From assembly GCA_017853835.1 (NCBI GenBank), contig JAFMIU010000005.1:1-64000 (forward strand): a DNA stretch of 64,000 nt. Reading direction: 5' to 3'. Origin of the DNA: Pirellulales bacterium (GTDB lineage Bacteria; Planctomycetota; Planctomycetia; Pirellulales; UBA1268). The notes under the pieces were generated by a model. It was given only the letters and a program-made list of their open reading frames with translations, did not search any database and was not told the DNA's origin. Shown here piece after piece: positions 17,885 to 27,016 of the stretch (positions are counted from its first letter, which is position 1; the number at the start of each line of letters is the position of its first letter). Both the position numbers and the translations under genes were made by a program.

Positions 17885-19081
17885 ATGGCGACCAACGGCG
17901 CGATTGGTAGGAAACTGCGGATGGGGATCGTGGGTGGCGGACAGGGTTCGTTCATCGGCCGCGTGCATGTCACCGCCGCCGTGCTCGACAACCGTGCGGC
18001 ACTCGTCGCGGGCGCGTTTTCCAGCGATGCCGCTCGTTCGAAGGCAAGCGCCGCCGATTACGACGTGCCGGAGGCACGGGCCTATGGGTCGTATCAGGAA
18101 ATGCTCGACCGCGAGCGGGCTCTGCCGGCCGATCAGCGGATCGACTTCGTGACGGTCGCGACGCCCAACCACATGCACTTTCCTGTCGCGAAGGCTGCCG
18201 TCGAGGCCGGCTTCCATGTCGTGTGTGACAAGCCGCTCACGCTCACGCTGGCGGAGGCGGAGCAGCTTGCCACCGTGGTGGCGGCGTCGAAGAGCGTGTT
18301 CGTGGTGACGCACAACTACACCGGCTATCCGCTCGTCCGCCAGGCGCGGGAGATGATCCTGGCCGGTGAACTCGGTGAGATCCAGGCGATCCGCGCCGAA
18401 TACATCCAAGGGTGGCTGCGAACCCGCCTGGAAAGCGAAGGTCAGAAGCAGGCGGCGTGGCGAACCGACCCCACGAAGAGCGGCGCGGCCGGCTGCTTCG
18501 GCGACATCGGCACCCACGCCTACAACCTCGGCAGGTTCATGACCGGACTGCTGCCGGAGTCGATCAGCGCGAGCCTCAAGATCTTCGTGCCAGGTCGTCC
18601 GCTCGACGACTATGGCCATGCGGTGATTCGCTACGAGAACGGAGCCCTCGGTACCGTGACGGCCTCGCAGATCAGCCACGGCCGGGAAAATGACCTTCGG
18701 ATTCAGATCGACGGCACGCTGGGCAGTCTCGAGTGGCGTCAGGAACAACCCAACTCGATGACCGTGCGGCACAACGGCAAACCGCACGCGCTGTACACGC
18801 GAGACCCGAACGCCCCGTTCATGAACGAGTCGGGCAAGGCGGCATGTCGGCTGCCGTCGGGTCATCCGGAGGCGTTCTTCGAGGCGTTTGCCAACATCTA
18901 CCGGGATGGCTTTGACGCGATGACCCGCGCGGCGACCGGTGGTGCGGTGGAACGAAAAGACACCATCTACCCCAACATCCACGACGGCGTGGAGGGCATG
19001 TTTTTCATCGAGCAATCGGTGGCATCCAGCCGGTCCAATGGCGCCTGGCTGCCGCTGAAACACCCGCTGGCCCGCCGGTAG
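17885..19081 (+). CDS. Gfo/Idh/MocA-family oxidoreductase
   Basis: The 398-aa protein has an N-terminal NAD(P)-binding Rossmann motif (GIVGGGQGSFIG), the family signature VCDKPLTLTLAEAEQL (the EKP-type Lys of the active site) and the C-terminal alpha/beta domain with GDIGTHAYNLGRF, where the His is the usual catalytic residue. Such enzymes act on sugars or cyclitols, and planctomycete genomes carry many. The start at 17885 is supported by GAGGAGGA about 10 nt upstream; an in-frame ATG at 17861 is the alternative. The substrate is not deducible. Confidence 0.92.
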   Translation: MATNGAIGRKLRMGIVGGGQGSFIGRVHVTAAVLDNRAALVAGAFSSDAARSKASAADYDVPEARAYGSYQEMLDRERALPADQRIDFVTVATPNHMHFPVAKAAVEAGFHVVCDKPLTLTLAEAEQLATVVAASKSVFVVTHNYTGYPLVRQAREMILAGELGEIQAIRAEYIQGWLRTRLESEGQKQAAWRTDPTKSGAAGCFGDIGTHAYNLGRFMTGLLPESISASLKIFVPGRPLDDYGHAVIRYENGALGTVTASQISHGRENDLRIQIDGTLGSLEWRQEQPNSMTVRHNGKPHALYTRDPNAPFMNESGKAACRLPSGHPEAFFEAFANIYRDGFDAMTRAATGGAVERKDTIYPNIHDGVEGMFFIEQSVASSRSNGAWLPLKHPLARR

Positions 19082-19128
19082 TCGGCCGTGGCCCATCCAG
19101 CCGCGCCAGGGATCGCCCAGGAGTCGAC

Positions 19129-19941
19129 ATGGCAGCATCCGATACGAAGTATTTCGTGTTCGACATCGAGAGCGTCGCCGACGGCGGGCTCGTGTCACGG
19201 CTTCGCTATCCGACGGAGGGGCTCGACCCAACCGCCGCGATCGCGAAGTATCGTGCCGAACTCATGGCGGAGAACGGCAAGGACTTCATCCCCTACACCT
19301 TCCAGTTGCCGATCTCACTGGTGATCGCGAAGCTCGCCCGAGACCTGTCCCTCCAGGACCTCGTGGCCCTCGATGAAACGCAGTCGCGTCCCCATGAGAT
19401 CACGCGGCTGTTCTGGGAGGGCTGGCGGAAATACAGCCGACCGAGGCTGGTGACATTCAACGGCCGCGGCTTCGACCTTCCGCTCCTGGAACTGTGTGCG
19501 TTTCGCTACGGCATCGCGATCGCCGACTGGCTTGCCGAGGACGCGAGGAACTTCGACCAGCCGAGGTATCGCTACAACACGGCGGCTCATTTCGACCTCT
19601 ACGAGTGGCTCACCAACAGCGGTGCGTCCCGCTTCAACGGCGGCCTGTCGCTCGCGGCGAATCTCATCGGCAAGCCCGGCAAGACCGAGGTGGCCGGCCA
19701 CATGGTCCAGGACCTGTGGGATGAGGGCCGCGCCGCCGAGATCCACGACTACTGTCGGGGCGACGTGCTCGACACCTACTTCATTTTTCTGAGGTCGCGG
19801 GTTCTTGCCGGCGACATCGACCTGAAGCGGGAGCAGGCCCTGATCGACCACGCCCGCCGATGGATCGAGGAACGGGCAGCCGACAGCCCGGGGCTGGCCC
19901 GCTATCTTGCGGCGTGGGGCGATTGGAAGAGCCCGTTCTGA
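19129..19941 (+). CDS. PolB-type 3'-5' exonuclease domain protein
   Basis: The 270-aa product carries the DEDD exonuclease motifs of the predicted PolB-like exonuclease group: Exo I FVFDIESV, Exo II around VTFNGRGFDLPLLE, and Exo III near EIHDYCRGDVLDTYFIFLR, a DEDDy arrangement. It lacks a polymerase domain, as is normal for this stand-alone family, and likely trims 3' ends of DNA or RNA. The transcript appears to end in the hairpin at 19974-20003. Confidence 0.88.
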   Translation: MAASDTKYFVFDIESVADGGLVSRLRYPTEGLDPTAAIAKYRAELMAENGKDFIPYTFQLPISLVIAKLARDLSLQDLVALDETQSRPHEITRLFWEGWRKYSRPRLVTFNGRGFDLPLLELCAFRYGIAIADWLAEDARNFDQPRYRYNTAAHFDLYEWLTNSGASRFNGGLSLAANLIGKPGKTEVAGHMVQDLWDEGRAAEIHDYCRGDVLDTYFIFLRSRVLAGDIDLKREQALIDHARRWIEERAADSPGLARYLAAWGDWKSPF

Positions 19942-19973
19942 GGGGCAGGGCGCCTGCGGCCGTGGCCGTGTGC

Positions 19974-20003
19974 GCCTCGTCCGCGGGTGAACGCGGACGA
20001 GGC
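19974..20003. terminator. Hairpin between convergent genes (probable bidirectional terminator)
   Basis: GCCTCGTCCGCG (19974-19985) and its perfect complement (19992-20003) enclose a 6-nt loop. An outer pair CGCCTGC (19951-19957) with GCAGGCG (20005-20011) can extend the stem past an asymmetric bulge. It lies between the ends of the exonuclease gene and the minus-strand small basic gene. No T tract follows, so the call rests on position and stem strength. Confidence 0.65.
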
Positions 20004-20011
20004 AGCAGGCG

Positions 20012-20344
20012 TCACTCGCTGATGGCTTCCTTGATGAGCTGCAGGAAGTGATGCACCTTCGAGGAGGCGATCAGTTCCTGCACCTTCTTTTCGGCGGCCT
20101 TCTTGTCGGCGTATTCAAACAGCGCCAGCCGCTTCATGCCGGAGTTGAACACGCCCCAGTAGGCCTTCATCCGGGCTTCCTTGGCCACCTTCTTCCGGAC
20201 GGTCTTCTTGGCCCCGACCTTCTTCGGTTCCTTGACCTTCTTTTCCTTGACGGCCTTTTCCTTGGTGCTCTTGGTCTTGCCGCGGGCTTCCGCCGCGTCA
20301 GATTGGGCACGCAGTTCCTTTCGATTCACGACTTTCCGAGCCAT
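20012..20344 (-). CDS. Small lysine-rich basic protein
   Basis: The 110-aa protein has a Lys/Ala/Glu-rich N-terminal half (about 20-58) like a histone H1 tail. A compact C-terminal half follows (RMKAYWGVFNSGMKRLALFE, then a Lys-rich helix). CGGAG lies just before the ATG, and a minus-strand TATACT box (20400-20405) could be its -10. A nucleoid- or RNA-associated role is plausible from charge alone; I do not recognise a characterised family. Its AAG-rich codons make it more A-rich than its neighbours. Confidence 0.8.
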   Translation of the reverse strand: MARKVVNRKELRAQSDAAEARGKTKSTKEKAVKEKKVKEPKKVGAKKTVRKKVAKEARMKAYWGVFNSGMKRLALFEYADKKAAEKKVQELIASSKVHHFLQLIKEAISE

Positions 20345-20399
20345 GTCTCCGTCGCCGTCCTTCCGTAACAGTGGGGGGTGGGTGCGGTGCTGAGTCGGC

Positions 20400-20405
20400 A
20401 GTATA
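20400..20405 (-). promoter_or_regulatory. Candidate -10 element (TATACT) of the small basic protein gene
   Basis: On the minus strand TATACT lies about 56 nt before the start codon at 20344. No clear -35 is visible. It sits back to back with the nadA -10 at 20437. Confidence 0.4.
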
Positions 20406-20436
20406 GCGTGTGGGGGAAGGGGGCGGGATCACGGTC

Positions 20437-20442
20437 TATACT
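20437..20442 (+). promoter_or_regulatory. Candidate -10 element (TATACT) of nadA
   Basis: TATACT ends 8 nt before the nadA ATG at 20451, so transcription would begin at or next to the start codon. No -35 match is visible in the G-rich upstream sequence. Confidence 0.45.
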
Positions 20443-20450
20443 TGGGCTCC

Positions 20451-21590
20451 ATGTCCGTCGCCACCGCCCTCCCGCTCGCCTCGCCGTTTGCCGCCTATCG
20501 CGGCCTCGACGATACCCTGCTTGCCGATCGCATCGAAGCGGTTCGGCGACGCATGGGCAGCCGTCTGGTGATTCTGGGCCACCATTACCAGCAGGACGGC
20601 GTCATCGCCCATGCCGACTTTCAGGGTGACAGTCTGCAGCTGTCGCAGTCGGCCGCCAGTCGTGACGACTGCGAGGCGATCGCTTTTTGCGGTGTCCACT
20701 TCATGGCGGAAACGGCCGACATCCTCGCGAATCGGCCCGAGAAGGTCGCCGCCCGCGGGGGACGTCGGGTGACGGTGGTGCTGCCCGACATGGCGGCCGG
20801 TTGTTCCATGGCCGACATGGCGGCGATCGATCAGGTGGAGGACGCCTGGGCTGATCTTGGAAGCGTGATCGACACCACCGACATCACGCCGGTCACCTAC
20901 ATCAACTCGGCGGCGAGCCTGAAGGCGTTTTGCGGCCGGCATGGCGGCATCGTCTGCACCTCGAGCAACGCCCGCGAGGTGCTCGCATGGGCGTTTGCCC
21001 GCACCAGACGGGTGCTCTTCTTCCCCGACCAGCACCTCGGCCGCAACACGGCGCGAGCCATGGGCATTCCACTCGACGAGATGGCGGTGTGGAATCCCCA
21101 TGACCCCGCCCTCGGCGGCAACTCCCGCGATCGCATCGAGGGGGCCCGCGTGATCCTGTGGCAGGGTCACTGCAGCGTGCATGCGATGTTCAAGCCGGAG
21201 CACGTCGACGCCATGCGGGCGAACCTTCCGGGGGTGAAGGTGCTGGTGCATCCCGAGTGTGCGATGGAAGTGGTCGACAAGGCCGACCGGGTCGGCTCGA
21301 CGAGCTACATCCTCAGGCAGGTCGAGCAGGCGCCGGCGGGAACCGTCTGGGCCATCGGCACGGAACTCCATCTCGTGAAACGGCTGGAGAAGTCACACCC
21401 CGAGCAGACGATCCGTTTTCTTTCGCCGGTGGTCTGCATGTGCGCCACCATGTATCGCATCGATCTGGCCCATCTCTGCTGGAGCCTCGAGCACCTGGAG
21501 CGGGGCAAGCCGGTGAACGTGATTCGCGTGGACGACGAGACGGCCCGATGGGCCGTGACGGCACTCGAGCGGATGCTCAGCCTGAAGTGA
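20451..21590 (+). CDS. nadA: Quinolinate synthase
   Basis: NadA condenses iminoaspartate with dihydroxyacetone phosphate to quinolinate, the first committed precursor of NAD. The 379-aa protein has LGHHYQQD near the N-terminus and three Cys regions expected for the 4Fe-4S cluster (AAGCSMADM, HPECAMEV, VVCMCATMYRID). An in-frame TTG lies 9 nt upstream, but ATG 20451 is the natural start. nadB and nadC are not in the window. The gene is convergent with the aminotransferase. Confidence 0.95.
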   Translation: MSVATALPLASPFAAYRGLDDTLLADRIEAVRRRMGSRLVILGHHYQQDGVIAHADFQGDSLQLSQSAASRDDCEAIAFCGVHFMAETADILANRPEKVAARGGRRVTVVLPDMAAGCSMADMAAIDQVEDAWADLGSVIDTTDITPVTYINSAASLKAFCGRHGGIVCTSSNAREVLAWAFARTRRVLFFPDQHLGRNTARAMGIPLDEMAVWNPHDPALGGNSRDRIEGARVILWQGHCSVHAMFKPEHVDAMRANLPGVKVLVHPECAMEVVDKADRVGSTSYILRQVEQAPAGTVWAIGTELHLVKRLEKSHPEQTIRFLSPVVCMCATMYRIDLAHLCWSLEHLERGKPVNVIRVDDETARWAVTALERMLSLK

Positions 21591-21605
21591 CGGGCCGAGA
21601 GGCGG

Positions 21606-22844
21606 TCATGCCTCGGCGGCGTAGTCGTCGAGCAGGCTCTCGATTCTGGCGAACACGTCGGCCATCTGATCGGCGTCGGGCAGCAGCGTGACGCGGAAAT
21701 GGTCACGGTAGGGCACGTTGAAGCTCGACCCTGGCGCCACGAGCACATGCTTCCGTTCGAGTAGGTCGAGGGCGAACCGCTGATCGTCGAAGGCGTCGAC
21801 GCCGCCCGGCAGGCGATCGGCGTGCACGCGGACAAAGGCATACATGGCGCCCTGAGGGGCCACCACGGAGAGCCAGCGGCTGCCCGCCACCGCCCCGAGC
21901 ATGGCGGCCCGAGTCGCGTGGAGGCGTCCGCCCGGCCGCGTCAGATCGAAGATCGACTGATGGCCTCCGAGCGCCGTCTGCACGGCGAACTGGCCCGGCA
22001 CGTTGGAGCAGAGCCGGAGGCTGGCAAGGAGTTCCACGGCCTGGATGTAGTCGCGCGCATGCTCTCGCTCGCCCGAGAAGACGAGCCAGCCGACACGCAG
22101 CCCGCAGGCGCGATACACCTTGCTGAGGCCTGAAAAGGTGAGGCAGAGCGTTTTGGTGACGAGGGATGCCATCGGCACGAACTCGGCGCCGTCATAGAGC
22201 ATCTCGTCGTAGATCTCGTCGGCGCAGAGCACGAGGTGGTGGCGCTCCGCCACGGCGGCAAGCGAGGCCAGCACATCACGTGGATACACGGCACCGGTCG
22301 GGTTGTTGGGGTTGATGAGGACGAGCGCCCGCGTGCGGTCGGTGACGAGCGATTCGATTTCGGCTGGGTCGGGCACGAACCCCTGCTCAGGCCGGCAGGG
22401 ATAGTGCACCGCCTTCGCGCCATGGATCACCACCGAGGCTGTCCAGAGGGGGTAGTCCGGGCTCGGCACGAGGACCTCGTCGCCGGGATTGAGCAGCGCC
22501 CGCATCGCAAGCATGATGAGTTCGCTGACGCCGTTGCCGATGAACACGTCGTCGGCCGTCACGTCCATCACCCCGCGGTTCTGCTGCTGCATCACCACGG
22601 CCTCACGGGCCGAGAAGATGCCCTTTTGGTGCGAATAGGGGTCGGCCTGGTGGAGGTTTTGGACGACGGCCACCCGCATCGACTCGGGCATCCGGAAGCC
22701 AAACGCCCCGGGGTTGCCGATGTTGAGCTTCACGATCTCGTGGCCTTCGCGCTCGAGCTGCTCGGCGCGTCGCGCCAGTGCCCCGCGGATCTCATACTTG
22801 ACGTCGTGCAGATGCTCGGAAGCGCGAAGCGGTCGGATCGACAT
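21606..22844 (-). CDS. Class I aminotransferase, alanine aminotransferase (AlaA) type
   Basis: The 412-aa PLP enzyme has the fold type I motifs: a PSPDYPLWTASV segment, NPNNPTGAVY, DEIYDEMLYDG, and the PLP lysine in FSGLSKVYRACGLRVGW. The N-terminal KLNIGNPGAFGF and the PYSHQKGIFSARE segment are typical of the AlaA/YfbQ group, which makes alanine from pyruvate and glutamate. Specificity is inferred from this resemblance. A minus-strand TAGGAT box near 22888 could be the -10. Confidence 0.9.
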   Translation of the reverse strand: MSIRPLRASEHLHDVKYEIRGALARRAEQLEREGHEIVKLNIGNPGAFGFRMPESMRVAVVQNLHQADPYSHQKGIFSAREAVVMQQQNRGVMDVTADDVFIGNGVSELIMLAMRALLNPGDEVLVPSPDYPLWTASVVIHGAKAVHYPCRPEQGFVPDPAEIESLVTDRTRALVLINPNNPTGAVYPRDVLASLAAVAERHHLVLCADEIYDEMLYDGAEFVPMASLVTKTLCLTFSGLSKVYRACGLRVGWLVFSGEREHARDYIQAVELLASLRLCSNVPGQFAVQTALGGHQSIFDLTRPGGRLHATRAAMLGAVAGSRWLSVVAPQGAMYAFVRVHADRLPGGVDAFDDQRFALDLLERKHVLVAPGSSFNVPYRDHFRVTLLPDADQMADVFARIESLLDDYAAEA

Positions 22845-22908
22845 GGGACAGGATTGACGAAAGGAAACGGTCGGGATGGGAGCCCCATCCTACACTCGCG
22901 CGGGGACC

Positions 22909-25900
22909 TTACCCGGCCAGGGCGGCGTGCAGGGTTTCCCAGGCCATGGGGGTCCAGGCGAGGCAGCCAGGCAGACTCGCTGCCTGCCGGAGAACGCCAT
23001 CGGTACGGCCGGTCGAGTCGGACCGGTCGATGGCGCGATCGACCGTTCCGCCGAGCTGCTCGAGCCATTCGGGAACCTCGACACCCGAGCCGCTGGCAAG
23101 GCCGAGAAACGACGTGGCTTTCGCCTCCAGGGCTGCTGCCGCCCCGCGGGGCTCGCCGGTGACGAACTCCTCCACCGCCGGCCTCACCAACGCCTCGAGT
23201 TCGTCCTGCTCGAGCGTGGCGGTGAAAGGTCGTCGAACACGGTCCGACACACTGGCCAGCCGCACACTCCACTGCCGTTCCATTGCGTCGAGCCGATCGA
23301 CCAGGGCCGTGGCCGTGTCGTGGGTTTCATCCTGCAGGCGGGATCGCCAGGCGGAAGCAGCCTCGGCCATGCCACGCCGCGCCAGCACGCGATGCGCCAT
23401 GTTGACCGGCCGAAGCGTCCAGGCGATGCGGTCATGCTCCGCTTTCACCCGCAGATAATCGAGGAGAATATGGAGGTGTTCACCACGGTCGGACTGCGTG
23501 GTGGTGGAGTTCCAGTCGCGGTATTCCGCGTGGTTCTCGGCCACGCTTTCGAGCACGAGCCGAAGCCTGGCGGCAGCCTGCTTCATCGGCAGGGCGCCGC
23601 TCGCGAGATCCTCGAGGAGACGCTGTGGCTTCCGCGAGGAGGGCGGTCCGGTGTCGCCGCCGTCGAATTCCCGATCGAGCAGATGCTCCAGCCAGGTTCG
23701 GACACCGCCGCGAAGAATCCCGCGAAGTGACGAAGGGGCGAGGAGGTGCTGGGTGAACAATCCCGACCCGTACCGCTCGATGAACTCGCGGGTGACGGCG
23801 AAGGCCTTGTCGTCGCGAACCCGTTCGAGCACCGAGAGCCGAAGCTGGCGGGCATGCGTCATCCAGGTTTCTAGCAGTCTGGGCACGAGAAGCGACAGGC
23901 CTTCGAGGATGCGTGTCGTGCGGATCTCGGCATCCACGTCGTCGCTGGTGCTGCTCTCCACGATCCGTTCGACCAGGGCCATCGTGCCCGCTTCAAAGAC
24001 GCGATCAAACTCGCTGACGCTCGCACCGCCGGGCGGACGACGGCTCTCGAGAGCCTTTGCCAACTGGACGACGGCGACGGTCTGTTGGACGAGCCCGAGC
24101 CGGGGAAGGGCCGCGGCCATCCGTTCGAGAAACCGTGCGCGGGTGCGGGCCCGAACGATCCGATCGGGGCGTCCGCCGCGCGACAACGGCACGTAGAGCA
24201 CCGGCTTCCCCACGAGCCGTTCGCACACCGCCTGGGTGCGGTGATCCGCGTCGGTCACGTCGCCACGGAGGATGGCCGCAAACAGCCCGCCGGCCGAGGC
24301 CTTTCCCGCAGGTGACGTTCCTGGCGTGCCCAGGTGGAGCCGCGCCGAAAGCATCCAGAGGGTTTCGCCCGCCTGCACAGCCGCTTCGACAAGCCGCTCA
24401 GCCGCCGCATCCCGCTGCCATCGCAGTCGGTCAAACTCGGTGGGCGACATCCCGGGAGGGGGCTCCTGGTCTCGGATGGCGACGACCGCAGCAGCCCGCG
24501 CCATCGATCCCCGAAGGCTGCGGATGGTTCTCCGCCAGCCCGCGACGGCCTCGAGTTCCGGGCCGCTGGCCGCACGACCCGAGGAGGCGTCGGCGGCGCA
24601 CCAGGCGGTCACCGCTTCACGAAACAGGCGCAGGACGCCACGGACGAACTCGGCGGCATCTTCGATCGCTGCGAGCCCGGCCAGCGAGTCACCGCCACCC
24701 GGTGCATCGACGTCGATCATGCCCCCCTCGACGCCGTCGTCGGCGGAATCCCGCCACACCATCGACTCGTAGGCGGCCGCGAGCCGTTCCTCGCCGTCGG
24801 CCTGCTCGTCGTCGTCTTCCGTGTCGCTGTCGTGGCGCCGGGAGGCGAGCGGCGACTCCGCGGCGGCGAGAATCACGTCGATCGCGCCGGCGGCGTTGGC
24901 CTCCACCAGGTCAAGGAAGCGGCGCACCCGTTCGCGACCCTCCGGGGAATGGTCGCCACTCGCCAGGTTGATCCAGCGACCGGCGGCGGCCAGCCACGTC
25001 GGCCCGGTGCGTTCGATCGCCGGTCCCTCGAGGAGCGATGCCCAGTGGATCAGGAGTCCGGCCGCCCCATCGAGATCACCTTCGTCGAGCAGCGAGTCGG
25101 CGGCCTGGGAATGGCTGCGGGGCGAGGAAAAGCCGGCCACGGCCTCGCGCCAGAATCCGGGGGGAGGCGGCTCGGGCGACAGCTCGCGGCGTTGCTGAAG
25201 CACCGTGATGACCTCGCGGGCCGACTCGACGCACTCCCGACCGGAGAGATGAGGCACGCCCGAGACGGTGGTGGTGGCAAATCGATCCCACCATGCCGCC
25301 AATGCCTCGAGCCGTGTGCCGGCTCGGTTGGCCAGGCCGGGGTCGGCCGTCATGCTCGTCTGACGCCACGCCGAAGCGTATCCGTCGAGCAGGGCGCCGA
25401 CGGCGTTCACCAGGTCGTCGACCCGCGGGTCCGGCAGGCTCTCGCCCCCCGGTTCGTGAAGGGGAAACTGTCCTGAAAGGCCGAGGATGTTCCACGGATC
25501 GACGGCCGCTCCGCAGCCAACGGCCCGCATCAGCACATCGGCGGCGACGTCGAGTTCGTCGATCGCATGGGCCGGCTCCCCGCGACGCCACAGCAGCTGC
25601 TGAGACGCCACGATGTGGCCCGTGATGCGGGCAAACATGCGGGCGCTGGCGGCCGGGACCTCGCCGGCCAGACGGTCGGCGGCTTCATTGCGGCCAAGAC
25701 GGGCGAGGATGGTGGCCAGAGAGACGTTTTCCACCTGACGCGCCCGTCGCGAGGCGAGGGTGGCGTTGATGTGCCGACGCACGCCGCCGAAGGGCTGTCG
25801 CATGCGACGAGCCTCGTCCTCCAGCCGGCTTCGATGCTCGTCGGGCAGGGATGCGAGAAGGCGGCGGTAAAACTCGTCGCGGTAGGTGGCGATGCGAGGC

Positions 25901-26880
25901 AGCAGTTCCGCGAGCGGGAGCGACGCCTGCATCGATCCAGGCCCGTGTCCCGACAGACCGCTTGCCATGAGCATCACGCCCGCCAGCACCGCCGACGACT
26001 CCCACCGATACTGGCTGACCGTGTCACGGGCATGCCCTTCGGCGTGAGGCCACGACAGGATGCCGTCGAGGGTGGCCTGCTGAACGACCATGCGTCGGTA
26101 GAGCCCCCGTTCGTCGATGCGAGACGGATCCCACAGTCCGAAGAGATAGTTTGGACGGCTGGCTGCCGGATGGAGGAAATCGAAGGCCCGAGGATCGATG
26201 GCGAGCTCTTCAAGCGAGCCGAGGTCGAAGTCGGCCTGCCGAAGCAGTTCGACGGGAACACCTCCGAGGATGTCGATGGCCCCGGCGACAAGCCGATGGT
26301 AACGGCCGTGCGCGGCACCGACGCCGGCCACGAACAACGGAATCGGCCGCACCCGTTCGTGAGGATACGGCGCCGACAGCCGGCCGTTTTCGAGCACCGC
26401 CAGCGGCCGCCAGCCAACGTAGTCGTTGAGACGATCCAGCGATCGTTCGACGGTCGCGTCGGAGTCGTCGTCGCAACTTCCCTCGGCCAGCACCGACCGG
26501 AGGGCGCTCATCACGAAGAATGGCCGCTCGATGGCGCCTGGCGGCTGATGCTCGAGGAGGTCGCCATGAAACCGTCGGTAGGCGGGAAGCAGGGCGTCGA
26601 AGGTCACGGTCAGTGCCCAGCGGGCCTGGCGGGCGTCTCGAAACGCCGGCTCCGTCGCCTCGAGCGCGGTGAGTCGATCCCGCAGAAGGGCTGCCACGCG
26701 GGTTGCCGTGTCGGACCGTTCCTCAATCGTGCCGTCGGGCAGCGACGGTTCGAGCGACGCATAGAGGTCGTTCATGCCCCGCCAGGCGGTGGCATCAAAC
26801 ACACCCGAGGAGAAGTTGAGATAGCCCAGCACGACCGCGGCGGCGTCGCGGGATCCAGGCGAGGGGGGCTGGGCTGGCAT
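22909..26880 (-). CDS. Very large (1323 aa) helical protein of unknown function
   Basis: The frame starts at ATG 26880 (MPAQPPSPGS); longer versions run into a divergent gene. The protein is mostly alpha-helical and Ala/Arg/Glu/Leu-rich, with no signal peptide or membrane helix. An acidic low-complexity stretch lies near residues 835-860 (DSDTEDDDEQADGEE). It has no Walker, protease or nuclease motif that I can see. Codon use matches the surrounding genes, so it is native and probably expressed. It is divergent from the PQQ-propeller gene. I do not recognise a family. Confidence 0.72.
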   Translation of the reverse strand: MPAQPPSPGSRDAAAVVLGYLNFSSGVFDATAWRGMNDLYASLEPSLPDGTIEERSDTATRVAALLRDRLTALEATEPAFRDARQARWALTVTFDALLPAYRRFHGDLLEHQPPGAIERPFFVMSALRSVLAEGSCDDDSDATVERSLDRLNDYVGWRPLAVLENGRLSAPYPHERVRPIPLFVAGVGAAHGRYHRLVAGAIDILGGVPVELLRQADFDLGSLEELAIDPRAFDFLHPAASRPNYLFGLWDPSRIDERGLYRRMVVQQATLDGILSWPHAEGHARDTVSQYRWESSAVLAGVMLMASGLSGHGPGSMQASLPLAELLPRIATYRDEFYRRLLASLPDEHRSRLEDEARRMRQPFGGVRRHINATLASRRARQVENVSLATILARLGRNEAADRLAGEVPAASARMFARITGHIVASQQLLWRRGEPAHAIDELDVAADVLMRAVGCGAAVDPWNILGLSGQFPLHEPGGESLPDPRVDDLVNAVGALLDGYASAWRQTSMTADPGLANRAGTRLEALAAWWDRFATTTVSGVPHLSGRECVESAREVITVLQQRRELSPEPPPPGFWREAVAGFSSPRSHSQAADSLLDEGDLDGAAGLLIHWASLLEGPAIERTGPTWLAAAGRWINLASGDHSPEGRERVRRFLDLVEANAAGAIDVILAAAESPLASRRHDSDTEDDDEQADGEERLAAAYESMVWRDSADDGVEGGMIDVDAPGGGDSLAGLAAIEDAAEFVRGVLRLFREAVTAWCAADASSGRAASGPELEAVAGWRRTIRSLRGSMARAAAVVAIRDQEPPPGMSPTEFDRLRWQRDAAAERLVEAAVQAGETLWMLSARLHLGTPGTSPAGKASAGGLFAAILRGDVTDADHRTQAVCERLVGKPVLYVPLSRGGRPDRIVRARTRARFLERMAAALPRLGLVQQTVAVVQLAKALESRRPPGGASVSEFDRVFEAGTMALVERIVESSTSDDVDAEIRTTRILEGLSLLVPRLLETWMTHARQLRLSVLERVRDDKAFAVTREFIERYGSGLFTQHLLAPSSLRGILRGGVRTWLEHLLDREFDGGDTGPPSSRKPQRLLEDLASGALPMKQAAARLRLVLESVAENHAEYRDWNSTTTQSDRGEHLHILLDYLRVKAEHDRIAWTLRPVNMAHRVLARRGMAEAASAWRSRLQDETHDTATALVDRLDAMERQWSVRLASVSDRVRRPFTATLEQDELEALVRPAVEEFVTGEPRGAAAALEAKATSFLGLASGSGVEVPEWLEQLGGTVDRAIDRSDSTGRTDGVLRQAASLPGCLAWTPMAWETLHAALAG

Positions 26881-27016
26881 CGACTCGGGGGGCGAGGGGA
26901 AGGGAAACCACGGGGGAAACCGATGCAGCCTAGCATTTTTGAGTCCGCGGAATCGCGAACTATCCTTGGAGGGCTCGTCCAGATCGGCGGGCGGATCACC
27001 CAGGGATCGGCGACGT

